From positions 248,001 to 312,000 of the forward strand of contig NZ_FNPV01000001.1 of the NCBI RefSeq assembly GCF_900107405.1: a DNA stretch of 64,000 bases. The letters run 5' to 3'. The translations under genes and the position numbers were made by a program. The notes under the pieces are model-generated. The model was given only the letters and a program-made list of their open reading frames with translations. It was not told the origin of the DNA and did not search any database. The DNA is from Tindallia californiensis. Its GTDB lineage: Bacteria > Bacillota > Clostridia > Peptostreptococcales > Tindalliaceae. This document shows, one piece after another, positions 11,016 through 19,313 of the stretch (position 1 is the first letter of the stretch; each line of letters starts with the position of its first letter).

Positions 11016-11609
11016 TTAATAGTTGTGATCATCAAAGACTTCAAAAATTTCACTTTCAAAACCTTCTTGTTCCGGTTCGCTGCTTACCCAGTCAGGCAAG
11101 ACTTCATAATAATGGGCCAGCGCTTCAATCGTTTTGTGTAGTACTGATTCATGCTGCACTTTTTCAAGTAGCTCTACGATGAGCTTATAGGTCTCCAAGT
11201 ATGGATTATTATCTACTATATCCATTGCTGATTTAAATTTTGATACAAGTTTGGCTTTCTCAATATCTCGCTCTATAGTATTTATTTCTTCTTTATTATA
11301 GACGGGAACTTCAACAAGATCGTTAATCTCTCCTAAAGAAAACTGTTGTTCATGTTTTTTAATTACAGGTTTCAGATCGCTTTTTAACTTTTCTTTCTGG
11401 ATTTCTAGCTGATCAATTTCTGTAAGGTTGCGTCCAAAGTAGGACTGATCAATACCAAATAGCTCTTCTAATACTGGTAGATATTTCTTTGGAATATTCT
11501 GTCGCCCTTTCACCCACATGTTTATATTTTGTTTTTTAATGCCAAGTTTTTCTGCAAGTTCTATATGTTGAAGGTTATAGAGGTTTAAAATATATTCTAA
11601 TCCTATCAA
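11016..11609 (-). CDS. XRE-family helix-turn-helix regulator linked to the hsd operon
   Basis: The open frame extends to 11681, but the likely start is the TTG at 11609. AGGAGGTGAG lies 5 nt upstream, and the -10 of a strong promoter lies inside the longer frame. The product is about 197 aa. A Cro/C1-type HTH occupies the first 60 residues (LAEKLGIKKQNINMWVKGRQNI). A coiled-coil-like helical middle and an acidic C-terminus (SSEPEQEGFESEIFEVFDD) follow. It is longer than classical restriction controller (C) proteins. Its position as first gene of the hsd transcript suggests it regulates this operon, possibly through the tandem repeats at 11706-11763 (inference). Confidence 0.85.
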   Translation of the reverse strand: MIGLEYILNLYNLQHIELAEKLGIKKQNINMWVKGRQNIPKKYLPVLEELFGIDQSYFGRNLTEIDQLEIQKEKLKSDLKPVIKKHEQQFSLGEINDLVEVPVYNKEEINTIERDIEKAKLVSKFKSAMDIVDNNPYLETYKLIVELLEKVQHESVLHKTIEALAHYYEVLPDWVSSEPEQEGFESEIFEVFDDHNY

Positions 11610-11652
11610 GTTCTCACCTCCTGGTGCAGGGCTATAATCCCACCTAATATTT

Positions 11653-11681
11653 ATTGTACTTAATTTTATTGTCTTAGTCAA
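11653..11681 (-). promoter_or_regulatory. Sigma-A promoter for xre-hsdMS-hsdR
   Basis: On the minus strand TTGACT (11676-11681), a 17-bp spacer and TACAAT (11653-11658). It lies 44 bp upstream of the TTG start of the XRE gene. The near-consensus boxes and ideal spacing make this one of the best promoters in the window. Confidence 0.8.
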
Positions 11682-11705
11682 TATAAAGTGTAAATGTTTT
11701 CTAAA

Positions 11706-11763
11706 TTTTTGACAATAATTCTATCAACTCACCACGTTTTTGACAGCCATTTCATCAACTCAC
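11706..11763. repeat. Tandem 27-bp direct repeats upstream of the restriction operon promoter
   Basis: Two copies at 11706-11732 and 11737-11763 share the outer blocks TTTTTGACA and ATCAACTCAC exactly. They differ in the central 8 bp (ataattct against gccatttc). Start-to-start distance is 31 bp, about three helical turns. They lie upstream of the -35 box of the xre-hsd promoter. The conserved flanks with a variable centre suggest two binding sites for one regulator. Confidence 0.7.
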
Positions 11764-11832
11764 AATCCTTAAAGTCAATCTAACCACTCAACCTTACATT
11801 CTGCCATTCTTGGACAAGTTCCCACAAAGTAA

Positions 11833-11880
11833 AAAACCGTGATTATCCTTCCGACTTGGAGCCAGATCTCAAATCACGGA
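11833..11880 (-). terminator. Hairpin terminator after rlmD
   Basis: On the minus strand CCGTGATT pairs with AATCACGG across a roughly 26-nt loop and is followed by TTTTTTAC. It lies 30-80 bp past the rlmD stop and insulates it from the restriction island. The large loop makes it less classical. The same inverted repeat is weakly U-tracted in the other direction. Confidence 0.6.
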
Positions 11881-11910
11881 AAGTGCTTATTTACTCACAT
11901 TTCTACACTT

Positions 11911-13278
11911 TTACTTTTCTGCCCTTGATAGCAATACAACCGTCTCCATATGCGGTGTTGCTGGGAATAAATCTATGCACTGAGCTTCTTTAACCTTATA
12001 ACCACTTTCTATGGCTTGCTGTAAATTAGCTACCAGCGTCTTGGGATTACAGGAAACATAGATGATTTTTTGCGGGTTCATATTCAGAAGATCTTGCATT
12101 GCGTCTTCGTTGACGCCTGGTCTGGGTGGATCTAGCACTAACACATCTGGCTTTGTAGTTAGGTGATGAAGTTTGTCTTTTACATCTCCAGCGATAAAGC
12201 GACAGTTTTCTATGCCGTTTTCTTTAGCACTTTCCCTGGCTTGTTGTATTGCTTCGTCTACAATATCAATCCCTGTAACATGGTTGGCATTCTGTGCTAG
12301 AATCTGTGTAATCGTTCCTAAGCCACAATATAGATCGAATATTTCTTCGTCATTTTTCTCTAATTTCTGCTTCAGGATTCCGTACAGTTCGTTGGCACCA
12401 GTGCTATTGGTTTGAAAAAAAGAAAAGGGAGTAATTCGAAAATCTAATCCTTGGAGCTTTTCTTTTATTTCATAATTTCCTTCTAGTAAGATGGTTTCGT
12501 CACTTTTAACCGCATCTGCAAAAGAATCGTTTTTTGTCCATAGAACGGATTTGTTGACCCCTTTCAACTTTTGATCCAAGATTTCTTGTTTCCATTGATA
12601 AATAAGGGATTCATCAATAGCTGATGTGGTAATGAGATGCGTCATTATTTCCCCTGTATAATGACCTTTCCGCAATACAAGGTTTCGCAAGGTTCCTTCA
12701 CGACTTATTTTGTGGTATGGTTTTTCTTTTGTGTTTCTAAAAAAATCAGCGGTTGCTGTGCGTATTTTTCTAAAATCGGCATCGATTAATCGACAATCAT
12801 ATGTATCCACAATATCAAAACGCCGACCTCTTTGATGCATGCCAAGGGTCAGTGGTCCATCCTTATATTCATTCCCAAAGGTAAACTCCATCTTATTTCG
12901 ATACTCGCTTTCCAAAGGACTTTTGATAGGATCCAACCAGTGAGGTACTTCTATTTTTTTGGATCGGAATAAGGCTTGTACTTGTTGATTTTTTAAGGCT
13001 AACTGATAAGGATAGTTGGTTCCCTGCATGGAACACCCACCACAAGCTTCTGCATGAATGCAAGGTGTCTCCGTTTCCTCTGGTGATTTTTCCAGTAACC
13101 TCACCGTTGTGGCTTCCAGCTTGCCTGGACGCTTTTTCTTTACTCTCACCAAAAGTTTTTGACCCGGCAACCCTCGATCAGTAAGCACATGGTTTTCTCT
13201 AGTATGTCCTTCTGCTCTACCACCATAAAAAGTGTTTTCTATCAGTAGTTCAATTTCTTGTCCTTTCTTAATATCCAT
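11911..13278 (-). CDS. rlmD: 23S rRNA (uracil-C5)-methyltransferase, RlmD/RumA family
   Basis: About 455 aa. An N-terminal TRAM RNA-binding domain (IKKGQEIELLIENTFYGGRAEGH) is followed by a four-Cys iron-sulfur motif (CIHAEACGGCSMQ) and a SAM-dependent methylase domain. The motifs seen are DLYCGLGTITQILAQ, LDPPRPG and the catalytic Cys in YVSCNPKTLVANL. This is the RlmD/RlmCD pattern for m5U formation in 23S rRNA (U1939, or U747 and U1939 in some Firmicutes). The ATG at 13278 follows GGGAGAGATTTG. A terminator-like hairpin separates it from the upstream methyltransferase. Confidence 0.9.
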   Translation of the reverse strand: MDIKKGQEIELLIENTFYGGRAEGHTRENHVLTDRGLPGQKLLVRVKKKRPGKLEATTVRLLEKSPEETETPCIHAEACGGCSMQGTNYPYQLALKNQQVQALFRSKKIEVPHWLDPIKSPLESEYRNKMEFTFGNEYKDGPLTLGMHQRGRRFDIVDTYDCRLIDADFRKIRTATADFFRNTKEKPYHKISREGTLRNLVLRKGHYTGEIMTHLITTSAIDESLIYQWKQEILDQKLKGVNKSVLWTKNDSFADAVKSDETILLEGNYEIKEKLQGLDFRITPFSFFQTNSTGANELYGILKQKLEKNDEEIFDLYCGLGTITQILAQNANHVTGIDIVDEAIQQARESAKENGIENCRFIAGDVKDKLHHLTTKPDVLVLDPPRPGVNEDAMQDLLNMNPQKIIYVSCNPKTLVANLQQAIESGYKVKEAQCIDLFPATPHMETVVLLSRAEK

Positions 13279-13292
13279 CAAATCTCTCCCTT

Positions 13293-13339
13293 AAAGATCG
13301 AAAGAAGCCCGGAACGAATTGTCCGGGCATAGGATCTTT
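13293..13339 (-). terminator. Nested hairpin between the SAM methyltransferase and rlmD
   Basis: GCCCGGA/TCCGGGC forms an inner stem and GATCTTT/AAAGATC an outer one, starting 5 bp after the methyltransferase stop. The U-tract after the inner stem is short (TTCTTTC), so termination may be partial. Confidence 0.5.
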
Positions 13340-13344
13340 CTTGA

Positions 13345-14109
13345 TTATTTAGAGGCTTTCATAATATAGGCTGGTGCTGAAAAAGATTTTTCTTGTTCGA
13401 GTTCTTTCACCAGTTTTTCTGTCATTTCAACAAACCCTTTGGTTAAATGATCGTTATCGATATCATTATAACCTTTTAATAGTGTTTGTTTGCGTTTATC
13501 AAGAAATTTTGTTGCTAAGGATGAATCGATTGCTTCTTTAAATTCCTGATATTGAACTTCTTGATAATTTAAGGTTTTGAGTGTTTCTTCTAAATCATTG
13601 GGATGAATTTCATTAAAGTGAGCCATTGCTTTTAAGATGCTGATGCTTTTGATAACCCTTAGTCGTTGTGACCAATAGGGGTAATCACGGTGTTCAACTG
13701 CCCAAAGCGGAATTTCTTCCATAATAACAAGCTGCCCACCTGGTTTTAAGGCTCGGTGAAATTCTTTTAGCACGGTTACAGCTCTTAACGGAAACTGATT
13801 TACGGAGGATAAGGTGTAATTGCATATGATAGCATCTATCGAGTTATCTTCAATAAAATCCAGTTTGCTTAAATCACCTTTCCGTAAATCTAATGCGTCG
13901 AAGCTTTCAGATAATTTTTCTTTAATCTCATCAAAATGACTGTCATCAATGTCTACTGATATTAATTTTGTTTTCCATTGATGCTCTTTTACTTTTTCTG
14001 CAATCCGCCTGGTTGTATTTCCCCAACTGGTGCCGCCTTCCAATACGGTTTTTCCATCAAGGTTGAGACCTTCCCATAAATATTGATCGGCCGTATAGAT
14101 TTGATACAT
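13345..14109 (-). CDS. Class I SAM-dependent methyltransferase of unknown substrate
   Basis: 254 aa with a Rossmann-type methylase fold. Motif I is VLEGGTSWGNTTRRIAE, the acidic loop is SVDIDDS, and DAIICNYTLSSV followed by FHRALKPGGQLVIMEE matches motifs IV and V of small-molecule methylases. The substrate cannot be assigned. The ATG at 14109 follows GAGGGGTGGTTTG. It lies 17 bp after the conserved hypothetical gene at 14127-14678, so the two are probably one transcript behind the structured leader at 14690-14815. Confidence 0.8.
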   Translation of the reverse strand: MYQIYTADQYLWEGLNLDGKTVLEGGTSWGNTTRRIAEKVKEHQWKTKLISVDIDDSHFDEIKEKLSESFDALDLRKGDLSKLDFIEDNSIDAIICNYTLSSVNQFPLRAVTVLKEFHRALKPGGQLVIMEEIPLWAVEHRDYPYWSQRLRVIKSISILKAMAHFNEIHPNDLEETLKTLNYQEVQYQEFKEAIDSSLATKFLDKRKQTLLKGYNDIDNDHLTKGFVEMTEKLVKELEQEKSFSAPAYIMKASK

Positions 14110-14126
14110 CAAACCACCCCTCTGCT

Positions 14127-14678
14127 TTAATATTTTTCGTTTACATACTGTTCAATAACAGATCTTTTGGTAGTATTTGCAAAGACACCTTCTCTTTCTA
14201 ATCTTTCCCGAAGCCAGCGACTTTTAGAGTGAAAAACCACATCAGGATGCTCATGAAAAATGATTTCATAAAGCACTTTTTTAAGTTGTACAGAACTTAC
14301 TTTAATATAATAAGCTTCCAGATCATAATAATCTTTCAGTTCTACAGCTCTCAATGTCATTTTATCTTTCAAATGGTAATGTTTATCTCTTTTTTCACTA
14401 TACTGCCTTGCTAACTCAGGATGTTTTGCTGAGGTTTTCAGCATTTCACTTTTCATGTGAAAATATTTTGCCATAATATTGTAATACTGGTAGTTAAAAA
14501 CGGCTTTTTCAAAAGCATCTACATTTTTGAAGGGTTTTACATCTTGATTAACTAGATATGCATGACTTTCTTCAATATATTCACGCTTATTCAAGTCTCC
14601 CTTCTTATACTGAAAAATCAAGCTTTCTCTCTGTGCAAAAAATTTTTCGAAGATATTTTCTCCCGGTATATATTGCAT
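14127..14678 (-). CDS. Conserved hypothetical protein (DUF6648-like), mostly helical
   Basis: 183 aa, no signal peptide, no membrane segment. It is rich in Tyr, Lys and Glu and predicted helical. Visible blocks are KPFKNVDAFEKAVFNYQYYN and ELKDYYDLEAYYIKV. It resembles a clostridial family I recall as DUF6648 (recalled, not confirmed). No function is known. The ATG at 14678 is preferred because AAAGG lies 9 nt upstream, while the ATG at 14687 overlaps that site. It is the first gene after the structured leader and is followed by a SAM methyltransferase. Confidence 0.65.
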   Translation of the reverse strand: MQYIPGENIFEKFFAQRESLIFQYKKGDLNKREYIEESHAYLVNQDVKPFKNVDAFEKAVFNYQYYNIMAKYFHMKSEMLKTSAKHPELARQYSEKRDKHYHLKDKMTLRAVELKDYYDLEAYYIKVSSVQLKKVLYEIIFHEHPDVVFHSKSRWLRERLEREGVFANTTKRSVIEQYVNEKY

Positions 14679-14689
14679 TCTTAACATCC

Positions 14690-14815
14690 TTTGTAACGAA
14701 AATAAACCCTAGCAATGTATTCTCACCGAAACAAGGTTTTCCACGAAATCTATTTCGCACCTGCCTACCGATGGTTCACCATTTCCAGGGTATCCCCACT
14801 TTCTTTACCAACCTT
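14690..14815 (-). ncRNA. Candidate structured RNA or leader of unknown class
   Basis: The 137-bp gap between pssA and the hypothetical gene folds on paper into a compact structure. CCCTGGAAATG (14780-14790) pairs with CATTGCTAGGG (14707-14717), 10 of 11 positions. Inside are a hairpin around 14744-14757 (CGAAA/TTTCG) closed by AGGT/ACCT, and a short ATGG/CCAT hairpin at 14771-14782. The sequence lacks the conserved cores I know for FMN, TPP, SAM, lysine, glycine, c-di-GMP, ZTP, fluoride or T-box elements. No terminator U-tract is present. Its position suggests a 5' leader of the downstream pair of genes or an independent small RNA. Confidence 0.4.
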
Positions 14816-15331
14816 TTAGCGTTTTTTCAGCTTAATTCTTTTACTTACCATTGCATAAGACAATAGAATCATAATAAAGCCTAATACATAGATATTGGTT
14901 GTGTAATTAACAGAATAAATTGCCATCAGGGCTACAATACCTCCACACATCGTTATTGGGAAGCCCATGTAAACACCATCAAACTCCATTATATTGAAAA
15001 AAGCAAGACGATAAGCTCCACTAATGGCAAAAATAACCATAATGACAAAACCTGCCACGCCAATATCAGCCAGATGAAAACTCCACATCAAAACCGCTGG
15101 TGCTACTCCAAAAGAGATTAAATCGCATAAAGAGTCTAACTCTTTCCCCAACTCACTTTCGACATCAAGTTTTCTGGCTAAGCTGCCATCAAAACGATCT
15201 GTCAAAGCTGCCAAAATTATCAAAGACGCTGATAACAAGTACCGTTCTCCAATAATACAAACAATCGCCAGTAAACCAAGTGTTAAATTAAGAAAGGTAA
15301 CCATATTGGGTAAATTTGATTTAAGTTTCAT
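14816..15331 (-). CDS. pssA: CDP-diacylglycerol--serine O-phosphatidyltransferase
   Basis: 171 aa membrane enzyme of the CDP-alcohol phosphatidyltransferase family. It transfers phosphatidyl to serine, the first step towards phosphatidylethanolamine. The catalytic signature DG-x2-AR-x8-G-x3-D-x3-D is seen as DRFDGSLARKLDVESELGKE, then LDSLCDLISFG. Several hydrophobic helices follow. The ATG at 15331 has GAGG 8 nt upstream and is preferred over the GTG at 15340. No psd gene is adjacent. Confidence 0.88.
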   Translation of the reverse strand: MKLKSNLPNMVTFLNLTLGLLAIVCIIGERYLLSASLIILAALTDRFDGSLARKLDVESELGKELDSLCDLISFGVAPAVLMWSFHLADIGVAGFVIMVIFAISGAYRLAFFNIMEFDGVYMGFPITMCGGIVALMAIYSVNYTTNIYVLGFIMILLSYAMVSKRIKLKKR

Positions 15332-15357
15332 GTCAATCACCTCATTTCAGCCAATGG

Positions 15358-15372
15358 CCAGTAACGTACTGG
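15358..15372. promoter_or_regulatory. Short inverted repeat in the pssA 5' region
   Basis: CCAGTA-ACG-TACTGG is a perfect 6-bp dyad 26 bp upstream of the pssA start. It could be a small hairpin in the leader or an operator. No matching second copy was noticed. Confidence 0.35.
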
Positions 15373-15462
15373 TGCATATTCACTTCTATTTTACCTTATT
15401 TTACATAAAATTAATAGTCTTGTATATAAAAATCCGCTTCCATGCCTTCAGGCCAAATGCAA

Positions 15463-15491
15463 TTGCACCTTTTATTCCTCTATGATAAAAT
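15463..15491 (+). promoter_or_regulatory. Sigma-A promoter of fba
   Basis: TTGCAC (15463-15468), a 17-bp spacer and TAAAAT (15486-15491), 40 bp before the fba ATG on the plus strand. AAGGAG follows at 15518. Confidence 0.7.
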
Positions 15492-15516
15492 GACAATGCA
15501 TTAGACAAAATTCTGA

Positions 15517-16461
<945 letters not shown>

Positions 16462-16464
16462 CTT

Positions 16465-17154
16465 TCAACTAGTAATAATCTGCGGTTTGAACTTAAGGTA
16501 GTCTGAGGATACCAGTTCATAAGTAATGCCTTCTTTGTCACCTACAGGCGCATATATCCACGAATCTTCTCCATGAAGATGCCCAAAGACCACTTTTTTT
16601 ACCTTGTAACGTTCTAGTAGTCTTGTAAAGTCTGATGGTTCCCGCTTATCGTTCATTGGTGGATAGTGCATCATCACGATAATGTCGGTGTATCCAGCAT
16701 TGTGAGCAGCATCTAAAGATGTTTGCAACCTTAGTACTTCTCTTTGATATATTTTGTTATCTTGTTGAGAAAACTCGGAGAGCCCGGGCAATATCCATCC
16801 TCTGGTTCCACAAATGGCATATTGGTCATGGGCAAAGAATTGGTTTTGTATGAAGTGAAGTGTCTCAAACTGTTGATTCATTTTTGTAATGCTTTTCCAC
16901 CAGTAGTCGTGATTTCCACGAATTAAATACTTTTTACCGGGCAGATTTTCTATCCATAATAAATCTGCCCGGGCTTCTTCGGTGGTCATTGCCCAGGAAA
17001 TATCACCGGGGATCAGCACCGCATCTTTAGGGGTTATTGCTTTTTCCCAGTTTTCTTTTATTTTGTTATGATGATCAATCCAATCATCCCCAAAGATGCA
17101 CATTGGCTTTTTAACAGAATGACTGAGGTGCAAGTCACCAATTGCATAAATCAT
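16465..17154 (-). CDS. Calcineurin-like metallophosphoesterase
   Basis: 229 aa cytoplasmic phosphoesterase with the standard metal ligands: GDLHLS near the N-terminus, PGDISW, IRGNHDYWW, MMHYPP and FGHLHGED. This set marks a binuclear metal phosphoesterase. The natural substrate is unknown. The ATG at 17154 follows GGGAGGATTTGT, which rules out the longer frame to 17205. It begins 17 bp after the stop of the alarmone synthetase gene, so the two are probably co-transcribed. Whether it acts on nucleotide alarmones is speculation. Confidence 0.85.
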   Translation of the reverse strand: MIYAIGDLHLSHSVKKPMCIFGDDWIDHHNKIKENWEKAITPKDAVLIPGDISWAMTTEEARADLLWIENLPGKKYLIRGNHDYWWKSITKMNQQFETLHFIQNQFFAHDQYAICGTRGWILPGLSEFSQQDNKIYQREVLRLQTSLDAAHNAGYTDIIVMMHYPPMNDKREPSDFTRLLERYKVKKVVFGHLHGEDSWIYAPVGDKEGITYELVSSDYLKFKPQIITS

Positions 17155-17170
17155 ACAAATCCTCCCATTA

Positions 17171-17998
17171 TCATTCAGGCTTTTTCTGCTCTTCATTGAG
17201 ATCATATTGATCGACAGCCGCCCTCAGTTTATAAGCCAGTTTTTTCAGTTCAATCATCTCCCCTTGTTCCCAAAGAGACTCGAATTCACTGTAATATTTT
17301 TCAGCCTGACTATGCAAACCCCTTACTCTCAGTTTTTGTATCAAGCTTAATACATTAGAAACAATATTGGATTTTATCTCAAACATTTTCTGTGCTTCTC
17401 TTATTTCATATCTTATTTCTGACATTTCCTGGTCTAATACCATTGCCGCATCCGCCGCTTTTTTCAGTCTTTTTGTTACGTGGTCAGGTATTCTTTTTTT
17501 GTACTTATAGTTTAAGGAGTGCTCGATGGTTGCCCAAAAGTTCATTGCCAGGGTTCTTATCTGTATTTCAGCCAGTATTTTTTTGTGACCAAAAGCTGTC
17601 TGTATAGGATATCTTACGACTACATGATAGCTTCTGTAGCCACTTTCTTTTTGATTGGTGATATAATCTTTCACTGCCACAATTTCCATATCTTTTCCTT
17701 CACGTTCGTAAATATAATCCATCACCGTATAAATATCTTCTACAAACTGACACATAATCCGAATGCCGGCAATATCTTCGATTCCATTTTCTACCTCATC
17801 CAGCTCAAGGTCAAGCAGTTTGGCTTTCTCTAGAATGCTTGATACTTTCTTTACTCTGCCAACCACAAACTCTATCGGTGAGTAGGCACCAACAATCAAT
17901 AATTCCGACCGAATACTTTTGAACTTTACTTTCAGCTCTTCAACGGCATTTTCATACGGAATTAAAAATTTATTCCATTCAATATTCTCCAATTTCAT
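17171..17998 (-). CDS. Small alarmone synthetase-like (RelA/SpoT synthetase domain) protein
   Basis: About 275 aa. It carries a RelA/SpoT-type (p)ppGpp synthetase domain without the HD hydrolase, TGS or ACT domains. Key segments are GRVKKVSSILEKAK, IEDIAGIRIMCQFVEDIYTV, KESGYRSYHVVVRYP, and AEIQIRTLAMNFWATIEHSL. This is the SAS (YjbM/YwaC, RelQ-like) layout, with a C-terminal helical extension. The start is uncertain. The ATG at 17998 has GGGAG only 2 nt upstream and the GTG at 18010 has no clear site. A TATAAT box lies at 18035-18040. Confidence 0.88.
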   Translation of the reverse strand: MKLENIEWNKFLIPYENAVEELKVKFKSIRSELLIVGAYSPIEFVVGRVKKVSSILEKAKLLDLELDEVENGIEDIAGIRIMCQFVEDIYTVMDYIYEREGKDMEIVAVKDYITNQKESGYRSYHVVVRYPIQTAFGHKKILAEIQIRTLAMNFWATIEHSLNYKYKKRIPDHVTKRLKKAADAAMVLDQEMSEIRYEIREAQKMFEIKSNIVSNVLSLIQKLRVRGLHSQAEKYYSEFESLWEQGEMIELKKLAYKLRAAVDQYDLNEEQKKPE

Positions 17999-18034
17999 CA
18001 CTCCCTGCACGCAGAATCAGACGAAGTCGATATC

Positions 18035-18040
18035 ATTATA
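18035..18040 (-). promoter_or_regulatory. -10 box upstream of the alarmone synthetase gene
   Basis: A perfect TATAAT on the minus strand, 37 bp upstream of the start. No good -35 is seen at 16-18 bp, so the promoter call is tentative. Confidence 0.45.
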
Positions 18041-18068
18041 CCTTAGTTGTTTCAAAAATACCAGAAAA

Positions 18069-18116
18069 CAGAAAGCCAGCATGCTTCGATTTCAAAGAAG
18101 GATGCCGGCATTTCTT
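18069..18116 (-). terminator. Terminator after gap
   Basis: GCCGGCAT pairs with ATGCTGGC (one G-U), flanked by AGAAA/TTTCT, then TTTCTGTTTTC on the minus strand. It lies about 30 bp after the gap stop. Confidence 0.65.
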
Positions 18117-18147
18117 AATGTTATACTCTTTTTCTTCGTTATTCTTT

Positions 18148-19164
18148 TTATAGGCCCTTCTTCGCTACAAATGTAAGAAAATCGATCAGACGCTCTGAAT
18201 AGCCCCATTCATTATCATACCAGGAGACAACTTTAACCAATCTAGGGCCATTCATCATGGTTAATAACCCATCCACAATACTAGATCGTTTGTCTTTTTT
18301 ATAATCAATGGAAACCAAAGGAATGTCGGAATATCCTAATATTCCTTTCATCGAACCATTAGCCGCTTCCATCAGCTTTTTGTTGACTTCTTCTTCTGTT
18401 GTTTCTTGTGATAAGGTTGCAACAAAGTCAACCACTGAAACAATCGGCGTAGGTACTCGCATGGCAAATCCATTCAATCGGCCTTCTAGCTCAGGGATCA
18501 CTTTTGTTACTGCTTTAGCTGCACCTGTGGTTGTTGGAATGATTGACATGTGAGCGGCTCTGGAACGTCTCGGATCTTTATGAGGCAAGTCCAGTAAATG
18601 TTGGTCATTTGTGTATGCATGAACCGTTGTCATCAACCCATGCTCAACTCCAAAGGAATCGTTCAGAACCTTAACTACCGGAGCAAGGCAGTTAGTTGTG
18701 CAGGATGCGTTTGATAATATATGATGTTGCGCCGGATCATAGGTGTTCTCATTTACTCCCATAACTACCTGCTTTACATTTCCATCTTTTGGCGGAGCTG
18801 ATAAAATAACTTTTTTTGCGCCTCCCACCAAATGTTTTTTCAGTTCTTCTTCTGAAGTGAATTTTCCAGAACACTCCAGAACAATTTCTACTCCCATCTC
18901 AGCCCACGGAATTTCTTCCGGGTTTCGATAAGCCGTAAAGATTATCTCTTTATCACCAATAAGGAACCTCTCTTCTGTTGCTTTTACTTCTTGAGGAAGT
19001 GTGCCGTAAAGGCTGTCATACTTAAACACATGCGCATGCTTAACCGGTCCGCTGGTACTATTTATTGCAACAATTTCTATTTCTCTTTCGTTCTCTAGCC
19101 AAGCTTTTAATGCCGCCTTTCCAATGCGGCCAAATCCATTGATCCCAACTTTTGTCGTTGCCAT
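18148..19164 (-). CDS. gap: Type I glyceraldehyde-3-phosphate dehydrogenase
   Basis: 338 aa. It converts glyceraldehyde-3-phosphate to 1,3-bisphosphoglycerate. The Rossmann start is VGINGFGRIGK and the catalytic Cys is Cys155 in SNASCTTNCL, followed by the usual HAYTNDQ. The cofactor loop reads AINSTSGP, where NAD-specific enzymes have N-D. Lack of the Asp, as in Bacillus GapB (INAS), suggests NADP use or relaxed cofactor choice (inference). AAGGAGGTATACA precedes the ATG. It stands alone between its own promoter and terminator, without pgk or tpi next to it. Confidence 0.95.
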   Translation of the reverse strand: MATTKVGINGFGRIGKAALKAWLENEREIEIVAINSTSGPVKHAHVFKYDSLYGTLPQEVKATEERFLIGDKEIIFTAYRNPEEIPWAEMGVEIVLECSGKFTSEEELKKHLVGGAKKVILSAPPKDGNVKQVVMGVNENTYDPAQHHILSNASCTTNCLAPVVKVLNDSFGVEHGLMTTVHAYTNDQHLLDLPHKDPRRSRAAHMSIIPTTTGAAKAVTKVIPELEGRLNGFAMRVPTPIVSVVDFVATLSQETTEEEVNKKLMEAANGSMKGILGYSDIPLVSIDYKKDKRSSIVDGLLTMMNGPRLVKVVSWYDNEWGYSERLIDFLTFVAKKGL

Positions 19165-19228
19165 TGTATACCTCCTTCAAATTAGTTACAGGAACCTTTC
19201 ACCCTTTGTAAGCCGGATGATTTTTTTC

Positions 19229-19242
19229 CAAAGATATCTTTG
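19229..19242. promoter_or_regulatory. 14-bp palindrome in the gap 5' UTR, candidate operator
   Basis: CAAAGATATCTTTG is a perfect palindrome starting about 12 bp downstream of the -10 box, at roughly +5 to +18 of the predicted transcript. A repressor site in this place would block initiation or early elongation. It does not match the Rex consensus as I know it. Confidence 0.5.
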
Positions 19243-19253
19243 CACCGCATTCG

Positions 19254-19282
19254 AGTATACCATAGGTACCAGTTGGTTACAA
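19254..19282 (-). promoter_or_regulatory. Sigma-A promoter of gap
   Basis: TTGTAA (19277-19282), a 17-bp spacer and TATACT (19254-19259) on the minus strand, 90 bp upstream of the gap start. The GTTGgttaCAAC dyad overlaps the -35. Confidence 0.65.
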
Positions 19283-19313
19283 CTTATGACTAGCTTTCCA
19301 AGTTTTCAGTCTT

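Noticed and set aside
4587-11609. Restriction island bounded by attachment sites or insertion sequences
   Set aside because: I compared the flanks and saw no direct repeats, tRNA gene, integrase or transposase.
14690-14815. c-di-GMP (GEMM) or T-box riboswitch
   Set aside because: A GGTGAACCATCG stretch recalls GEMM, but the remaining conserved core is missing. No T-box sequence (AGGGTGGNACCGCG) is present.
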